Source of the DNA: Phycisphaeraceae bacterium
Lineage (GTDB): Bacteria > Planctomycetota > Phycisphaerae > Phycisphaerales > UBA1924
Assembly (NCBI GenBank): GCA_020639215.1
Contig: JACKHA010000011.1
Span: 1-64,000 of the forward strand
Direction: 5' to 3'
Length of the DNA stretch: 64,000 bases
The notes beneath the pieces were generated by a model that had not been told where the DNA came from, searched no databases, and saw only the letters and a program-made list of their open reading frames with translations. A program made the translations under genes and the position numbers. Numbering within the stretch: position 1 is the stretch's first letter; each line of letters starts with the position of its first letter. Shown here piece after piece: positions 1 through 8,452 of the stretch.

Positions 1-1
1 C

Positions 2-940
2 CGGGCCGCGTTCAAGGACGTGATCGCCGAGGCCAAGGGCAAGCCGAGCATCCTGGTGAACACGCACGCGACGTTCCGCTGGCGTCACGGCCTGTTCTCC
101 GCGTTCGACCTCGACCAGATCGAGCGTCTCGAGCCCGACGTGTTCATCTGCCTCGTGGACAACATCGAGGTCGTGCACAGCCGCCTGCACCGCGACCACG
201 ACACGGACGCGACGCTCAAGGACTGCATGGTGTGGCGCGAGGAGGAGATCCTGGCGACGGAGATCATCGCCCAGGCGTTCCACAAGCCTTTCTACATCGT
301 CAGCCGGGGTCGGCACCAGCCCACGACGCGCACGTGCTTCCGCCTGGTGGCCCGCCCGGACATGAAGCGGGTGTACCCCTCGTTTCCGATGAGCCACGTC
401 GTGGACATGCCCGACGTGCTGGCGGAGATCGACGCGTTCCGGGCCCAGCTCGCCGAGCACTTCGTGACGTTCGACCCCGGCGACGTGGACGAGAAGCTGC
501 TGCTGGACCGGGCCATCGCCGCGATGCGCGAGGGCAAGGAGTGGGTCGACGCCGAGCCGCACGCGTTCGGCGGGTCGGCCTCGCAGCCGCCCATGCGGAT
601 CCGCGTCCGCGAGGTGCTGGACATCGCCGGCGACATCGACGGCCAGATCTACATGCGCGACTTCAAGCTCATCGACCAGTCCGACATGATCGTGTCCTAC
701 ATCCCCGAACTGCCCGGACGCGATGGCAAGCGGATCCCCGGCCTGTCCAGCGGCGTCGAGCGCGAGCTCCAGCACGCCTTCGAGCACGCCAAGGAGGTCT
801 ACGTGGTCTGGAAGCCCCAGAAGGCACCCAGCCCGTTCATCACCGAGACGTCGACGAAGATCTTCGGGAGCACCGCCGAGGCGCTCGAGCACTTCGAGCG
901 CGAGGGGATGTTCGGGTCGAAGAACCTGTTCGGGCACTGA
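2..940 (+). CDS. Nucleotide kinase / deoxyribosyltransferase-like protein, 5' truncated
   Basis: The reading frame is open from base 2, so the gene begins before the window; the GTG at 20 is probably internal. About 312 residues are visible. The N-terminal part (LVNTHATFRWRHG, then PDVFICLVDN and a DH..R region) resembles the C-terminal half of P-loop adenylate or nucleoside kinases, whose Walker A would lie upstream and is not visible. The C-terminal half (SDMIVSYIPELPGRDGK, SSGVERELQHAFEHAKEVYVVWKP) has the layout of nucleoside 2-deoxyribosyltransferase-like folds: an Asp-rich strand, then an E-x-x-x-A helix. I infer a two-domain nucleotide-handling protein; the substrate cannot be told. 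It converges with the next gene about 105 bp downstream. Confidence 0.55.
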   Translation, partial: RAAFKDVIAEAKGKPSILVNTHATFRWRHGLFSAFDLDQIERLEPDVFICLVDNIEVVHSRLHRDHDTDATLKDCMVWREEEILATEIIAQAFHKPFYIVSRGRHQPTTRTCFRLVARPDMKRVYPSFPMSHVVDMPDVLAEIDAFRAQLAEHFVTFDPGDVDEKLLLDRAIAAMREGKEWVDAEPHAFGGSASQPPMRIRVREVLDIAGDIDGQIYMRDFKLIDQSDMIVSYIPELPGRDGKRIPGLSSGVERELQHAFEHAKEVYVVWKPQKAPSPFITETSTKIFGSTAEALEHFEREGMFGSKNLFGH

Positions 941-1045
941 GGGATCGCGGCTCCGCGGGCTGTGTTCGCGGCACGCGTTGTCGGCGGCCGCGAGGGTCCG
1001 CTCGCGGTTCGTCGGGCTCAGTCTGCAAGCCTGTGCCTCCGGGGC

Positions 1046-3025
1046 TCAGCATCCGGCGGCGAAGATCGCCAGGTAGTAGAAGAAGTCGTCGTTCGTGAGC
1101 ACGCCGTTGGGAACCCCGTAGCCCGGCTGTCCCGCGACGGCGCCGGTGGTCAGGTCGCAGACGGCCAGATTCCCGGCGGCGAACTCGGCGAGGTAGTAGA
1201 AGAAGTCGTCGTTGTTCAGCGTGCCGTTGGGCACGCCATAGCCAGGCTGCCCGGCGACGGCGCCGGTGGTCAGGTCGGGTTGGCACGCGCCGCTCGTGAC
1301 GCCGACGCACGCGGAGAACTCGGAGGTGTCGCCGGTGGCGGCGTCGATGGTCAGCGCTGTGACAAACTCACCGGGCGCGACTACGGCGCTGATGACCGCG
1401 TCGATGTCGGTGTTCCCGGCGCCGTCGGTGGTGACGCTGGTGGAGCCCAGGTACCGCGCGCCCTCGCCGTATCCGGAGAGGTCGCAGGCGGGCGACGCGT
1501 AGAACTCGATCTCGAATTGGCGGGACGCGAGCGAGTTGAGCGTGCCGGTGATGGCGACGCTGCCCTGGCTCGCACCGGCGGCGTCGAGCACGGGGAAGTT
1601 GAGCAGGCCGTTGGCGCCGCTGTCGGGGTCGCCCGGATCGTTCGGCGTGACGCCGCTGCCGCTCTGCGAGAGCAGGTCGATGGCCAGCCCCCCGTTGTCT
1701 CGGAACGAGTTGGCGGTGACGTGGACGCCGGTGATGAGCGAGGACACGCGCAGGCCGTCGACTTCGTTGGACGCGATGTCGTTGGCGCGGATCGTGGTGT
1801 CGTAGATCCGGTACAGCCCGGTCGCGGGCGAGACGGTGACGCCGAAGAGGTTGGGGACCGGGAGCTGCCCTGTCGGATCGGTGCCGATGCGGTTGCTCTC
1901 GACGAGCGTTTCGAACACGTCGACGTTGATGGACACGATGCCGACGCCCGCGCCATAGGTCGACCCCGCCGCGTGGTTCGTGCCGGCGACGCGGATGCCG
2001 CCGATGGTGTTGTGGCGCACCGTCGTGCGCGTGGAATCGACGACGTTGACGCCGACTGGCCCTCGCTGGCTGGGGTAGGGCGCGGTGCCGTCTTGCGTCG
2101 TGCCAATGAGGTTGCCCTCGACGATGGTGTCCTCGGTCATGCCGACATAGACCTGGCCACCCGTCGGGAACCCCTCCTGGCCGTATTTCCCGTTGCCGGC
2201 GATCCAGTTGGCCTCCCCCGGGGCCGTGCCGCCGATGCGGTTGCGGAGAGGGCTGCCGGTGTATGGGTTCCCGCGGACCTCGACGCCGTAGAACGAACTG
2301 CCGACGAGGTGGTTGCCGATGACGACGTTGTCGGCGGCGGGTGTGTCGATACGCACTCCGGCGTTGCCGGCCGAGAGCACGTTGCCCTCGCCGGGCTGGG
2401 TGCCGCCGATGACGTTGCCGGAGGCGGGAGGCCCGCCGAAGTCGCCGGAGATGAACACGCCGGAGTACAGCGGGCCGGAGATGGTGCAGCCGATGACGCG
2501 GTTGTTGTTGCGGGCGATCCAGACCCCGTGCCCGCGCTGCATGACGCGGTCGAGGCCCTTGATGGTGCAGTTCTCGGCGTAGATGGAGATGGCCGGCCCG
2601 CCCCAGCCATTGGGCTGCAGGCCGTAGATGCCGACTTCGCCGCCGTCCGGGTTCGTGTTGCCGGTGAAGGCCTCCTGGCTAGAGAAATCGATCGTCGTCC
2701 CGTCGTCTGTGAGCAGGAACGGGCCGTCCTCGAGCCGCAGCACCGGGATGTTCTGCAGCAGCCACCACTGGTTCTGCGGGATTGCGAACTCGATGGTCTG
2801 CGGCCCGGCCATGTTGTTCACCACCAGGCACGCCTCGCGCATTGAGACGCGCCCGTCCGGCCCCGGCAGGTCCGCCAGCACGCCGGTCGGCGGGATGTCC
2901 ACCACGTCCTCAACGGTGTTCACTGTTACGGTCTGGGCGAGCGCGGGCAAAGCCAGGCCGGCCGCGGCGGCGATTGCGGCGACGAGAGTGCAGCGGCTGG
3001 TGTTGGTGCTGGTGGCTGGACGCAT
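1046..3025 (-). CDS. Secreted beta-helix protein with GC-type dockerin tail
   Basis: 659 residues. The ATG at 3025 is chosen because GGAG lies about 7 nt upstream and a signal peptide follows (MRPATSTNT..., ending LALPALAQT). Right after cleavage comes a CSLREA-like segment (VNTVEDVVD...VSMREACLVV), typical of secreted right-handed parallel beta-helix proteins. It is followed by many short Asn/Gly-rich turns such as NNRVIGCTISG and NVVIGNHLVG (residues about 140-480). The last 85 residues hold two dockerin-like repeats (DLTTGAVAGQPGYGVPNG, then NNDDFFYYL), ending in AAGC. The role is probably extracellular polysaccharide binding or cleavage, or surface display; no catalytic residues can be assigned. 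The upstream CARDB gene has its own terminator, so this is likely a separate unit. Confidence 0.85.
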   Translation of the reverse strand: MRPATSTNTSRCTLVAAIAAAAGLALPALAQTVTVNTVEDVVDIPPTGVLADLPGPDGRVSMREACLVVNNMAGPQTIEFAIPQNQWWLLQNIPVLRLEDGPFLLTDDGTTIDFSSQEAFTGNTNPDGGEVGIYGLQPNGWGGPAISIYAENCTIKGLDRVMQRGHGVWIARNNNRVIGCTISGPLYSGVFISGDFGGPPASGNVIGGTQPGEGNVLSAGNAGVRIDTPAADNVVIGNHLVGSSFYGVEVRGNPYTGSPLRNRIGGTAPGEANWIAGNGKYGQEGFPTGGQVYVGMTEDTIVEGNLIGTTQDGTAPYPSQRGPVGVNVVDSTRTTVRHNTIGGIRVAGTNHAAGSTYGAGVGIVSINVDVFETLVESNRIGTDPTGQLPVPNLFGVTVSPATGLYRIYDTTIRANDIASNEVDGLRVSSLITGVHVTANSFRDNGGLAIDLLSQSGSGVTPNDPGDPDSGANGLLNFPVLDAAGASQGSVAITGTLNSLASRQFEIEFYASPACDLSGYGEGARYLGSTSVTTDGAGNTDIDAVISAVVAPGEFVTALTIDAATGDTSEFSACVGVTSGACQPDLTTGAVAGQPGYGVPNGTLNNDDFFYYLAEFAAGNLAVCDLTTGAVAGQPGYGVPNGVLTNDDFFYYLAIFAAGC

Positions 3026-3052
3026 GGGATTCTCCGCGTCGGGGTTGGGTTG

Positions 3053-3096
3053 GGAACGAAAACGGGCGGCACTCCGCCCCTCGGGAAGTGCCGCCC
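3053..3096 (-). terminator. Rho-independent terminator of the CARDB gene
   Basis: A perfect 10-bp inverted repeat (GGGCGGCACT at 3064-3073, AGTGCCGCCC at 3087-3096) with a 13-nt loop. On the minus strand it is followed by GTTTTCGTT. It lies about 70 nt past the stop of the leftward CARDB gene and just before the beta-helix start codon, so it should separate the two transcripts. Confidence 0.8.
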
Positions 3097-3106
3097 ATTG
3101 CGGAGG

Positions 3107-3114
3107 TGATACAC
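3107..3114 (-). promoter_or_regulatory. GTGTATCA element, possible -10 region
   Basis: On the minus strand the octamer GTGTATCA lies about 82 nt before the beta-helix start codon. The same octamer precedes the FG-GAP gene (6949-6956, minus) and the anti-sigma-like gene (7731-7738, plus). It could be a -10 element or a site for a shared regulator. No clear -35 was found. Confidence 0.3.
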
Positions 3115-3165
3115 CGTTTGCGGGGCCAGGCCGCTGTTTGGCCCCGCGGAGCAAGCCCGTGCCAG

Positions 3166-5235
3166 TCACTCAGCGCGACCCACGATCCGGAACGTGTATG
3201 CCGCCTCGTCCGGGTCGTTCGAGAGGATCTCGACGTTGCTCCTGAACTTGCCGGTGGTCTCCGGCGCGAACCGGATCGTGAACGACGTGGAAGCGCCCGG
3301 TGCCAGGATCATCGCCGGCATCGACAGGACCGAGAACGCGCTCGCGCCCGAGCCGGTCAGGCGGATGAGCGGCGTGGCCAGGATCAGCGTCTGCACGCCG
3401 TCGTTGCGGAGCGTGAAGGTGCGCTCGTGGGCCTCGCCGAGTTCGAGCGAGCGGAAGCGGGTGCCGTCGCCGCCGCCGGCGCGGAGGTCGCCGTCGCGGA
3501 TCTCGCGATCGCGCCGGCCCTCGACGGTGGCGTCGGGCGCGTTGGTGGGCACGAAGCCGCGCCCCTTGACCTTGAACTCGTAGGCGTCGTCGGTGTCGCG
3601 TGAGGTTTCGATGGCCAGGCGGGCCTTGCGGACCCCGCCGCGGATCGGATCGAACCGCAGGATGACGACGGTGGACTCGCCGGGGGCGAGGGTCTGATTC
3701 GGGGCGACGGCGATCACGAAGTCGCGTTTGTGACGCCCGCGGACCTCGACGTTCTCGATGCGCAGGTCGTCGTCGCCGAAGTTGCGGATCTCGAACTCGC
3801 GCTCGCGGATGCGTCCGTCCACGCGGAGGCGGTTGAACGCGGTCGAGTCGTCGCGCCGCGGCGAGACGTCGTCGTCCTCGATGTGGCGTCCGGAGCCGAA
3901 GACCGAGTAGGCCCGCTCGTGCGAGCCGCCGCCCCCGCCTCCGCCACCCGAGCCGACGGTGACCACCGGCTCGGCGGACATCGCGATGTTGTTGGCCTCG
4001 TCGCTCTCGGCGATCTCGCCCGACGCATCGATGAACACGCCGACGTAGTAGACACCCTCGGGCGTGCCCAACGGGATCACGAACGACTCGTTCTCGAAGG
4101 AGCGCTGGCCGGGGGCGAAGTCCTCGTCCTCGGGCTCGACGCCCAGGACGATGTCGTCGGCATTGCCCCAGACGTTGTCGAGCGAGAGGTGCACCTCCTG
4201 GTCGAACGCGCCGTTGAAGAACCCGCCCGCGTTCACGATGGTCCAGGCGATGTGCACGTCCTCGCCCACGGGGCGCGGCGTCGGATCGGCGATGACCCGC
4301 TCGAGGGTCAGGTCCACCTCGCCACCGCCACCCCCGCCGCCGCCGCCGGAACCGACGCTGACCGTCTGGGCCGACCACGCGATGTTGTTCTGCTCGTCGG
4401 TTTCGGCGATCACGTCGGTCGAGTCGATGAACACGCCCAGGAAGTAGTCGCCGGCCGCGATGCCGCTGGGCACGCGCCAGGACTCGCTCTCGGCGGACGA
4501 CTGGCCCGCGAGCAGGTCCTCGATCTCGCGTTCGACGCCCAGCACGATGTCGTCGGCGTCGCCCCAGACCTGGTTGAGCGAGAGGCGGAACTCCTGGTCG
4601 AAGAAGCCGTTGAACGACCCGCCAAGATTGGTGTAGGTGTAGGAGACCTCGATCTCGTTCTCGGTGTCGATCACGCCGGACACGTCGGCGACGGTCAGGT
4701 CCAGCCCGCCCCCGCCGCCGCCACCGCCGCCCCCACCCCCGCCGCCGGTGATGGCGATGGTGCCCGACGAGAACGCGATGTTGTTCGACTCGCTGTTCTC
4801 GGCGATCTCGCCCGAGGAGTCGATGAACACGCCCAGACGGTACTGCCCCGCCGGCGTGGTGGCCGGGACGATGACCGACTCGGTCTCGACGCTGGACTGG
4901 CCCGAGGCCAGGTCCTCGTTCTCGCGTTCGACGCCCAGCACGATGTCGTCGGCGTTGCCCCACACGTCGTCGGTCGACAGGCGGAGCTCGATGTTCCACG
5001 CCCCCTCGAACGCGTCGCCGAGGTTCGTGTACGTGAACTGCGTGTGGATTTCGGCGCCCGCGGCGGCGGACGACTCGCGGATCGAGAGGTCCGAGACCGT
5101 CAGGTCGGCGCTCAGCAGCGTGCGGTTCTCGAGCGTCTCGAGGAACGCGGCGCCACCCTCGGCCCGCCCGGCGCGGGTCCACAGCGTGCGGCTGCTGCTC
5201 GACGGGTTGTTCCGACCAGTGCTCGAACGACGCAT
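3166..5235 (-). CDS. Extracellular CARDB / choice-of-anchor D protein with polyglycine linkers
   Basis: 689 residues. The ATG at 5235 follows GGAGAAG. The N-terminus has no classical signal peptide but carries FLETLENRTLLSADL (about residues 31-45), the planctomycete LEPRxLLSA-type motif found near the start of large exported proteins. Three CARDB-like adhesion modules follow (about 45-160, 180-290, 305-420), each with DDVWGNADDIVLGVE-like and SGEIAESNEANNIA-like strands. They are separated by runs of 8-12 glycines. Two Ig-like 'choice-of-anchor D' domains (about 455-560 and 590-689) complete it. No GC-dockerin tail is present, unlike its two neighbours. It is probably a surface or matrix protein. 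The near-identical modules suggest internal duplication. Confidence 0.85.
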   Translation of the reverse strand: MRRSSTGRNNPSSSSRTLWTRAGRAEGGAAFLETLENRTLLSADLTVSDLSIRESSAAAGAEIHTQFTYTNLGDAFEGAWNIELRLSTDDVWGNADDIVLGVERENEDLASGQSSVETESVIVPATTPAGQYRLGVFIDSSGEIAENSESNNIAFSSGTIAITGGGGGGGGGGGGGGLDLTVADVSGVIDTENEIEVSYTYTNLGGSFNGFFDQEFRLSLNQVWGDADDIVLGVEREIEDLLAGQSSAESESWRVPSGIAAGDYFLGVFIDSTDVIAETDEQNNIAWSAQTVSVGSGGGGGGGGGEVDLTLERVIADPTPRPVGEDVHIAWTIVNAGGFFNGAFDQEVHLSLDNVWGNADDIVLGVEPEDEDFAPGQRSFENESFVIPLGTPEGVYYVGVFIDASGEIAESDEANNIAMSAEPVVTVGSGGGGGGGGSHERAYSVFGSGRHIEDDDVSPRRDDSTAFNRLRVDGRIREREFEIRNFGDDDLRIENVEVRGRHKRDFVIAVAPNQTLAPGESTVVILRFDPIRGGVRKARLAIETSRDTDDAYEFKVKGRGFVPTNAPDATVEGRRDREIRDGDLRAGGGDGTRFRSLELGEAHERTFTLRNDGVQTLILATPLIRLTGSGASAFSVLSMPAMILAPGASTSFTIRFAPETTGKFRSNVEILSNDPDEAAYTFRIVGRAE

Positions 5236-5278
5236 GGCAACTTCTCCTCGGCAGATCGGGCGGGGTCGCCCGCGTGGT

Positions 5279-5306
5279 GCGTCCGAGCCGCACAGGGCTC
5301 GGACGC
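5279..5306 (-). promoter_or_regulatory. Perfect hairpin in the leader of the CARDB gene
   Basis: An 11-bp perfect inverted repeat (GCGTCCGAGCC at 5279-5289, GGCTCGGACGC at 5296-5306) with a 6-nt loop, 44 nt before the CARDB start codon. No T-tract follows on either strand, so it does not look like a terminator. A further GC hairpin (5361-5368 with 5390-5397) lies upstream. The function is unknown; a transcript-stabilising or regulatory leader structure is possible. Confidence 0.45.
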
Positions 5307-5434
5307 GGCTTGCAAGACACCGGGCGACCGCAAAGCCGCCCGGCGTGGGGAGAAAGGAGTGCGGCCGGGGGCTTGGGAGGACGGCTCCTCCGGCCGCATA
5401 GGGAGGGTCTCGGCTGGCGGGTGTCGCCCGCCCG

Positions 5435-5468
5435 AAACCGCGGCGTCGCCCTCTCGACGACGCCGCGG
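5435..5468 (-). terminator. Probable terminator of the FG-GAP gene
   Basis: A perfect 11-bp inverted repeat (CCGCGGCGTCG at 5438-5448, CGACGCCGCGG at 5458-5468) starts 19 nt after the FG-GAP stop codon. On the minus strand only TTTC follows, so the T-tract is short. It is probably a terminator, but weaker than the one at 3053-3096. Confidence 0.5.
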
Positions 5469-5486
5469 GACACGCGCATCGCCCGC

Positions 5487-6824
5487 TCAGCAGCCGGCGG
5501 CGTAGAGGGCCAGGTAGTAGAAGAAGTCCTCGTTGTTGATCACGCCGTTGGGCACGCCGTAGCCGGGGGTGCCCGGGATGGCGCCGGTCGTCAGGTCGGC
5601 GACCGCGGCGTTGCCGGCGCTGAACTGGGCCAGGTAGTAGAAGAAGTCGTCGTTGTTGAGCACACCGTTGGGCACGCCGTAGCCCGGCTGTCCGGCGACG
5701 GCGCCGGTGGTCAGGTCGGGCTGGCAGGGCGGGGTGACGACGCCCGCGTTCATGAGCACGGTGGTGTTGTTGGTGTCACGGTTGGGAACCGCCAGGTCCG
5801 GCGTGCCGGAGGCGTCGAAGTCGCCGATGGCGATCCACTGCGGGTTGAGGCCGACGGCCCAGGCCTGGGGCGGGGCGAACGCGCCGGTGCCCATGCCGCG
5901 GATGGTCGAGAGCGTGCTCGCGTCCTCGATCGCGACGGCGATGTCGTTCACGCCGTCCACGTCGAGGTCCACGATGCGGACCTCACCCGGGTTGGCCCCG
6001 CCGGCGAAGATGTCCACGCGGGCCCCGAACACGCCGGCGGTGTTGATGTGGAGGGAGACCAGCGCGCCGTTGGAGATCGCCAGGTCGATGTCCCCGTCGC
6101 CGTCGACGTCGCCCGCGGCGACGCCGCTGGGGCGGTTGATCGGGTTCTGGCTCTGGGTCGTGACGGCGAACGCGCCGGCGTTGTTGGTCAGCACGCTGAA
6201 CGTGCGGTCGTCGTGGTTGGTTGCGACCAGGTCGTCGTCGCCGTCGCCGTCGAAGTCGCCGGCGGCCACGTCGCGCGGCTCACCGCCGACCGGCGTGGTC
6301 ACGACGCTGAAGCCCGCGCCGGTGTTGGTCATGGCCGAGACGGAGTTCCCGTCGCGGTTGGCCACGGCCAGGTCGGGCAGGGCATCCCCGTTGAGGTTGC
6401 ACACCTCCATGCCGCGCGGGTTGGCCCCGACGGACGTGGTGGAACCGAGCGCGAACGTGCCGGCGGTGTTGAGGTAGACGCGGACGCTGGCGGAGTTCTG
6501 CATGGCGACGGCCAGGTCGTCGTCGCCGTCGCCGTCGAAGTCGGCCGAGACGATCGCACCCGCGCCCACGCCGGCGCCCAGGAAGACCGTCGCACCGGGG
6601 GCCAGCCCGCCGTTGCCGTCGCCCAGGAACGTCAGGATGCGGTCCTGGTTGTCGACGGTGACGGCCAGGTCGGGGTTCCCATCGCCGTTGAAATCGCCGA
6701 TGGCGGCCCCGCTGGGGTTTTGCGCGGTCGGCAGGGTGAGCGGCGCCTGGAACGCGATCTGGGCGCTGGCCAGGCTGGCGAGCCCGGCGACGGACACGAG
6801 GGCCAGAGTCTTGTGCATGCTCAT
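5487..6824 (-). CDS. Secreted FG-GAP/VCBS repeat protein with GC-type dockerin tail
   Basis: 445 residues. The ATG at 6824 has AAGGAAGG upstream; a second ATG lies two codons in. A short signal peptide ends at LASLASAQ. Seven or so FG-GAP/VCBS repeats follow (GDFNGDGNPDLAV, DFDGDGDDDLAV, DVDGDGDIDLAIS), giving a predicted seven-bladed beta-propeller with Asp-rich calcium loops. The C-terminus carries two GC-dockerin repeats (VPNGVLNNDDFFYYL and VPNGVINNEDFFYYL), ending AAGC. It probably works outside the cell as a binding or adhesion protein. It is transcribed divergently from the ECF sigma gene, and the region between holds a GTGTATCA element at 6949-6956. Confidence 0.87.
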   Translation of the reverse strand: MSMHKTLALVSVAGLASLASAQIAFQAPLTLPTAQNPSGAAIGDFNGDGNPDLAVTVDNQDRILTFLGDGNGGLAPGATVFLGAGVGAGAIVSADFDGDGDDDLAVAMQNSASVRVYLNTAGTFALGSTTSVGANPRGMEVCNLNGDALPDLAVANRDGNSVSAMTNTGAGFSVVTTPVGGEPRDVAAGDFDGDGDDDLVATNHDDRTFSVLTNNAGAFAVTTQSQNPINRPSGVAAGDVDGDGDIDLAISNGALVSLHINTAGVFGARVDIFAGGANPGEVRIVDLDVDGVNDIAVAIEDASTLSTIRGMGTGAFAPPQAWAVGLNPQWIAIGDFDASGTPDLAVPNRDTNNTTVLMNAGVVTPPCQPDLTTGAVAGQPGYGVPNGVLNNDDFFYYLAQFSAGNAAVADLTTGAIPGTPGYGVPNGVINNEDFFYYLALYAAGC

Positions 6825-7084
6825 CGTTCGATCCTTCCTTCTCTGAAGTCTCTGCTAGGCCATCCGGCTCTTGGCCGGAGCGTCCGACCCGCCCGCCGCC
6901 CGGCGGGGCCTCGGCCGAACGCCATGCAGGTGCGGGCACGTCCGGGCCTGATACACACCCTCGAGAGAATGAAGAGCGATTCATCCCGATGCCGCGGTTT
7001 CAGAGGTCTCGCGTCCCGTACGATGGACCGAGGAAGGGGCGGCCTCGGGCTCTGCGCGGGGTCCAAGGCGGATGCGAGGAGACC

Positions 7085-7762
7085 ATGCAGGGCGCGAGCC
7101 TCGACCAGCCCGACCAGATCCACGCCAGCGACGCCGACCTCGTCGAGCGCTGTCTTGACCGACGCCCCGGTGCGTGGGAGGAGTTGGTCCGTCGGTACTC
7201 CGCCCTCGTGTACTCCATCCCCCGGCGCTTGGGCCTGTCCCAGGACGAGGCCGAGGACGTGGCTCAGAGCGTGTTCGCCTCCCTGCTGACCGCCATGGAG
7301 TCCATGCGCGACCGCCAGACCCTGGCCAAGTGGCTGATCACCGTCGCCAACCGCCAAGCGTGGCGGTCCATCAGGTCCCGCCGGAACAGTCCGACGCCGG
7401 GCGGCGACACGATCGACGCGGCGGAGCAGCCCGACGACGAGACGCCGGACATCGCGGCCTGGGAGCGGCGCCAGACGGTCCGCGAGGCCCTCGTCCGCCT
7501 CGGCGGGCGATGCCAGGAACTCCTGACGGCATTGTTCTCGGACCAGGCGTCTCCCGACTACCAGGAGATCGGGCGACGCCTCGGCATGCCGATCGGCAGC
7601 ATCGGGCCCACCCGGAATCGGTGCCTCCAGAAGATCATGGAGGTCCTGCGCGGGATGCCCGGGGCGGCGGCGATCTGGGCGGACATGGCGGGCTCGGCGG
7701 GCGGGTCGGGTGACGCTGGTTTCACCGAGCGTGTATCAGGCAAGGGGCCCGGCGCCACCTGA
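7085..7762 (+). CDS. ECF-type RNA polymerase sigma factor
   Basis: 225 residues from the ATG at 7085, which follows GAGGAG. Region 2 is clear: DADLVERCLDRRPGAWEELVRRYSALVYSIPRRLGLSQDEAEDVAQSVF, then a WLITVANRQAWRSIR helix (2.3/2.4). Region 4 (REALVRLGGRCQELLTALF to YQEIGRRLGMPIGSIGPTRNRCLQKI) is a sigma-70 r4 helix-turn-helix in which GPTRNRCL is the recognition helix. It heads a cluster with an anti-sigma-like protein, a TPR-CHAT protease and a subtilisin, so it probably controls that cluster and perhaps the dockerin proteins nearby. The group-specific promoter it reads is not known. Confidence 0.88.
   Translation: MQGASLDQPDQIHASDADLVERCLDRRPGAWEELVRRYSALVYSIPRRLGLSQDEAEDVAQSVFASLLTAMESMRDRQTLAKWLITVANRQAWRSIRSRRNSPTPGGDTIDAAEQPDDETPDIAAWERRQTVREALVRLGGRCQELLTALFSDQASPDYQEIGRRLGMPIGSIGPTRNRCLQKIMEVLRGMPGAAAIWADMAGSAGGSGDAGFTERVSGKGPGAT
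7731..7738 (+). promoter_or_regulatory. GTGTATCA element inside the sigma gene 3' end
   Basis: The octamer lies within the last codons of the sigma gene and 78 nt before the next start codon, on the strand of the cluster. It matches the elements before two divergent secreted-protein genes. It may be an internal promoter for the three downstream genes. Confidence 0.3.
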
Positions 7763-7815
7763 CAACGGCACGCCGACGCCGCCACGGTGCGGGTGTGGGC
7801 AAGCGGGGATCGACC

Positions 7816-8445
7816 ATGGCCGAACGAAACCAACCAGACAAAGACGGCCCGCTCCGTGACGAGCATGTCGCGTTGGCACTGGGCGAACTGGACGCCCAAA
7901 CCGCCGCGAGGCTCGACGCGTCTCTGGACGCCGCCACCCGCACCGCGATCGGGCAGATTCGGGCAACGGTGGCCGCGATGGGCGATCGCGCGCTCGAGGC
8001 TGCCCCGGCGTCCCTGGTCCGTCGACTCGAGGCGATGGGGCGGGTCTCGGCGGTTGGAGAGGCGGTCGCGCAGGTGACCGGGGCGTTACGGCGTCTGGTG
8101 GCCCGTGTCGTGTTCGACAGCCGCGTCAGCCCCGCGCTGGCCGGCTTCCGCGGCGGGGCCGACGGGCGCCAGCTCGTGTTTTCGAGCGAGGCCGGTGATG
8201 TGCACCTCCGCCTGAGCGGGCCCGATGAGCGCGACCCGCGCGTCACGATCCGCGGCTCGGTCGAGACAACCGAGGCGTCCGAACTCCAGGGCGCGATCGC
8301 CCGCATCGGCGGCGCGGAAGACAGGGCCGAAGCGAACATCGACGAGGACGGCATGTTCGTGCTCCGCATCGCGCCGGGCTCGCACCCGATGATCGTCCGC
8401 CTGGCCCGGACCGAGATCGACTTGGGCCTGCTGGACGTGGCCTGA
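7816..8445 (+). CDS. Probable anti-sigma-like regulator of the CHAT cluster
   Basis: 209 residues; the ATG at 7816 is preceded by a weak GGGGA. The N-terminus (DEHVALALGELDAQTAARLDASLD) has the helical pattern of anti-sigma zinc-finger domains but lacks the His/Cys zinc ligands. A middle segment (RRLVARVVFDSRVSPALAGFRG) leads into a predicted all-beta region (RQLVFSSEAGDVHLRLSGPDE, TIRGSVETTEASELQGAIARIGG, IAPGSHPMIVRLARTEIDLG) resembling carboxypeptidase-regulatory-like sandwiches. No membrane segment is visible. Position, between an ECF sigma gene and a CHAT gene with only 7 nt to the latter, suggests it senses a signal and binds the sigma factor. That role is inferred from context; no single family is recognised with certainty. 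Confidence 0.6.
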   Translation: MAERNQPDKDGPLRDEHVALALGELDAQTAARLDASLDAATRTAIGQIRATVAAMGDRALEAAPASLVRRLEAMGRVSAVGEAVAQVTGALRRLVARVVFDSRVSPALAGFRGGADGRQLVFSSEAGDVHLRLSGPDERDPRVTIRGSVETTEASELQGAIARIGGAEDRAEANIDEDGMFVLRIAPGSHPMIVRLARTEIDLGLLDVA

Positions 8446-8452
8446 TCCCCGC

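Noticed and set aside
962..2845. Long open frame on the plus strand opposite the beta-helix gene
   Set aside because: The opposite strand encodes a signal peptide, beta-helix repeats and a dockerin tail. The plus-strand translation is Asp/Gly/Val/Arg low complexity, as GC-rich antisense frames usually are.
3122..3145. Inverted repeat GGGGCCA/TGGCCCC as terminator of the CARDB gene
   Set aside because: No T-tract follows; the hairpin at 3064-3096 with TTTTC is a better candidate.
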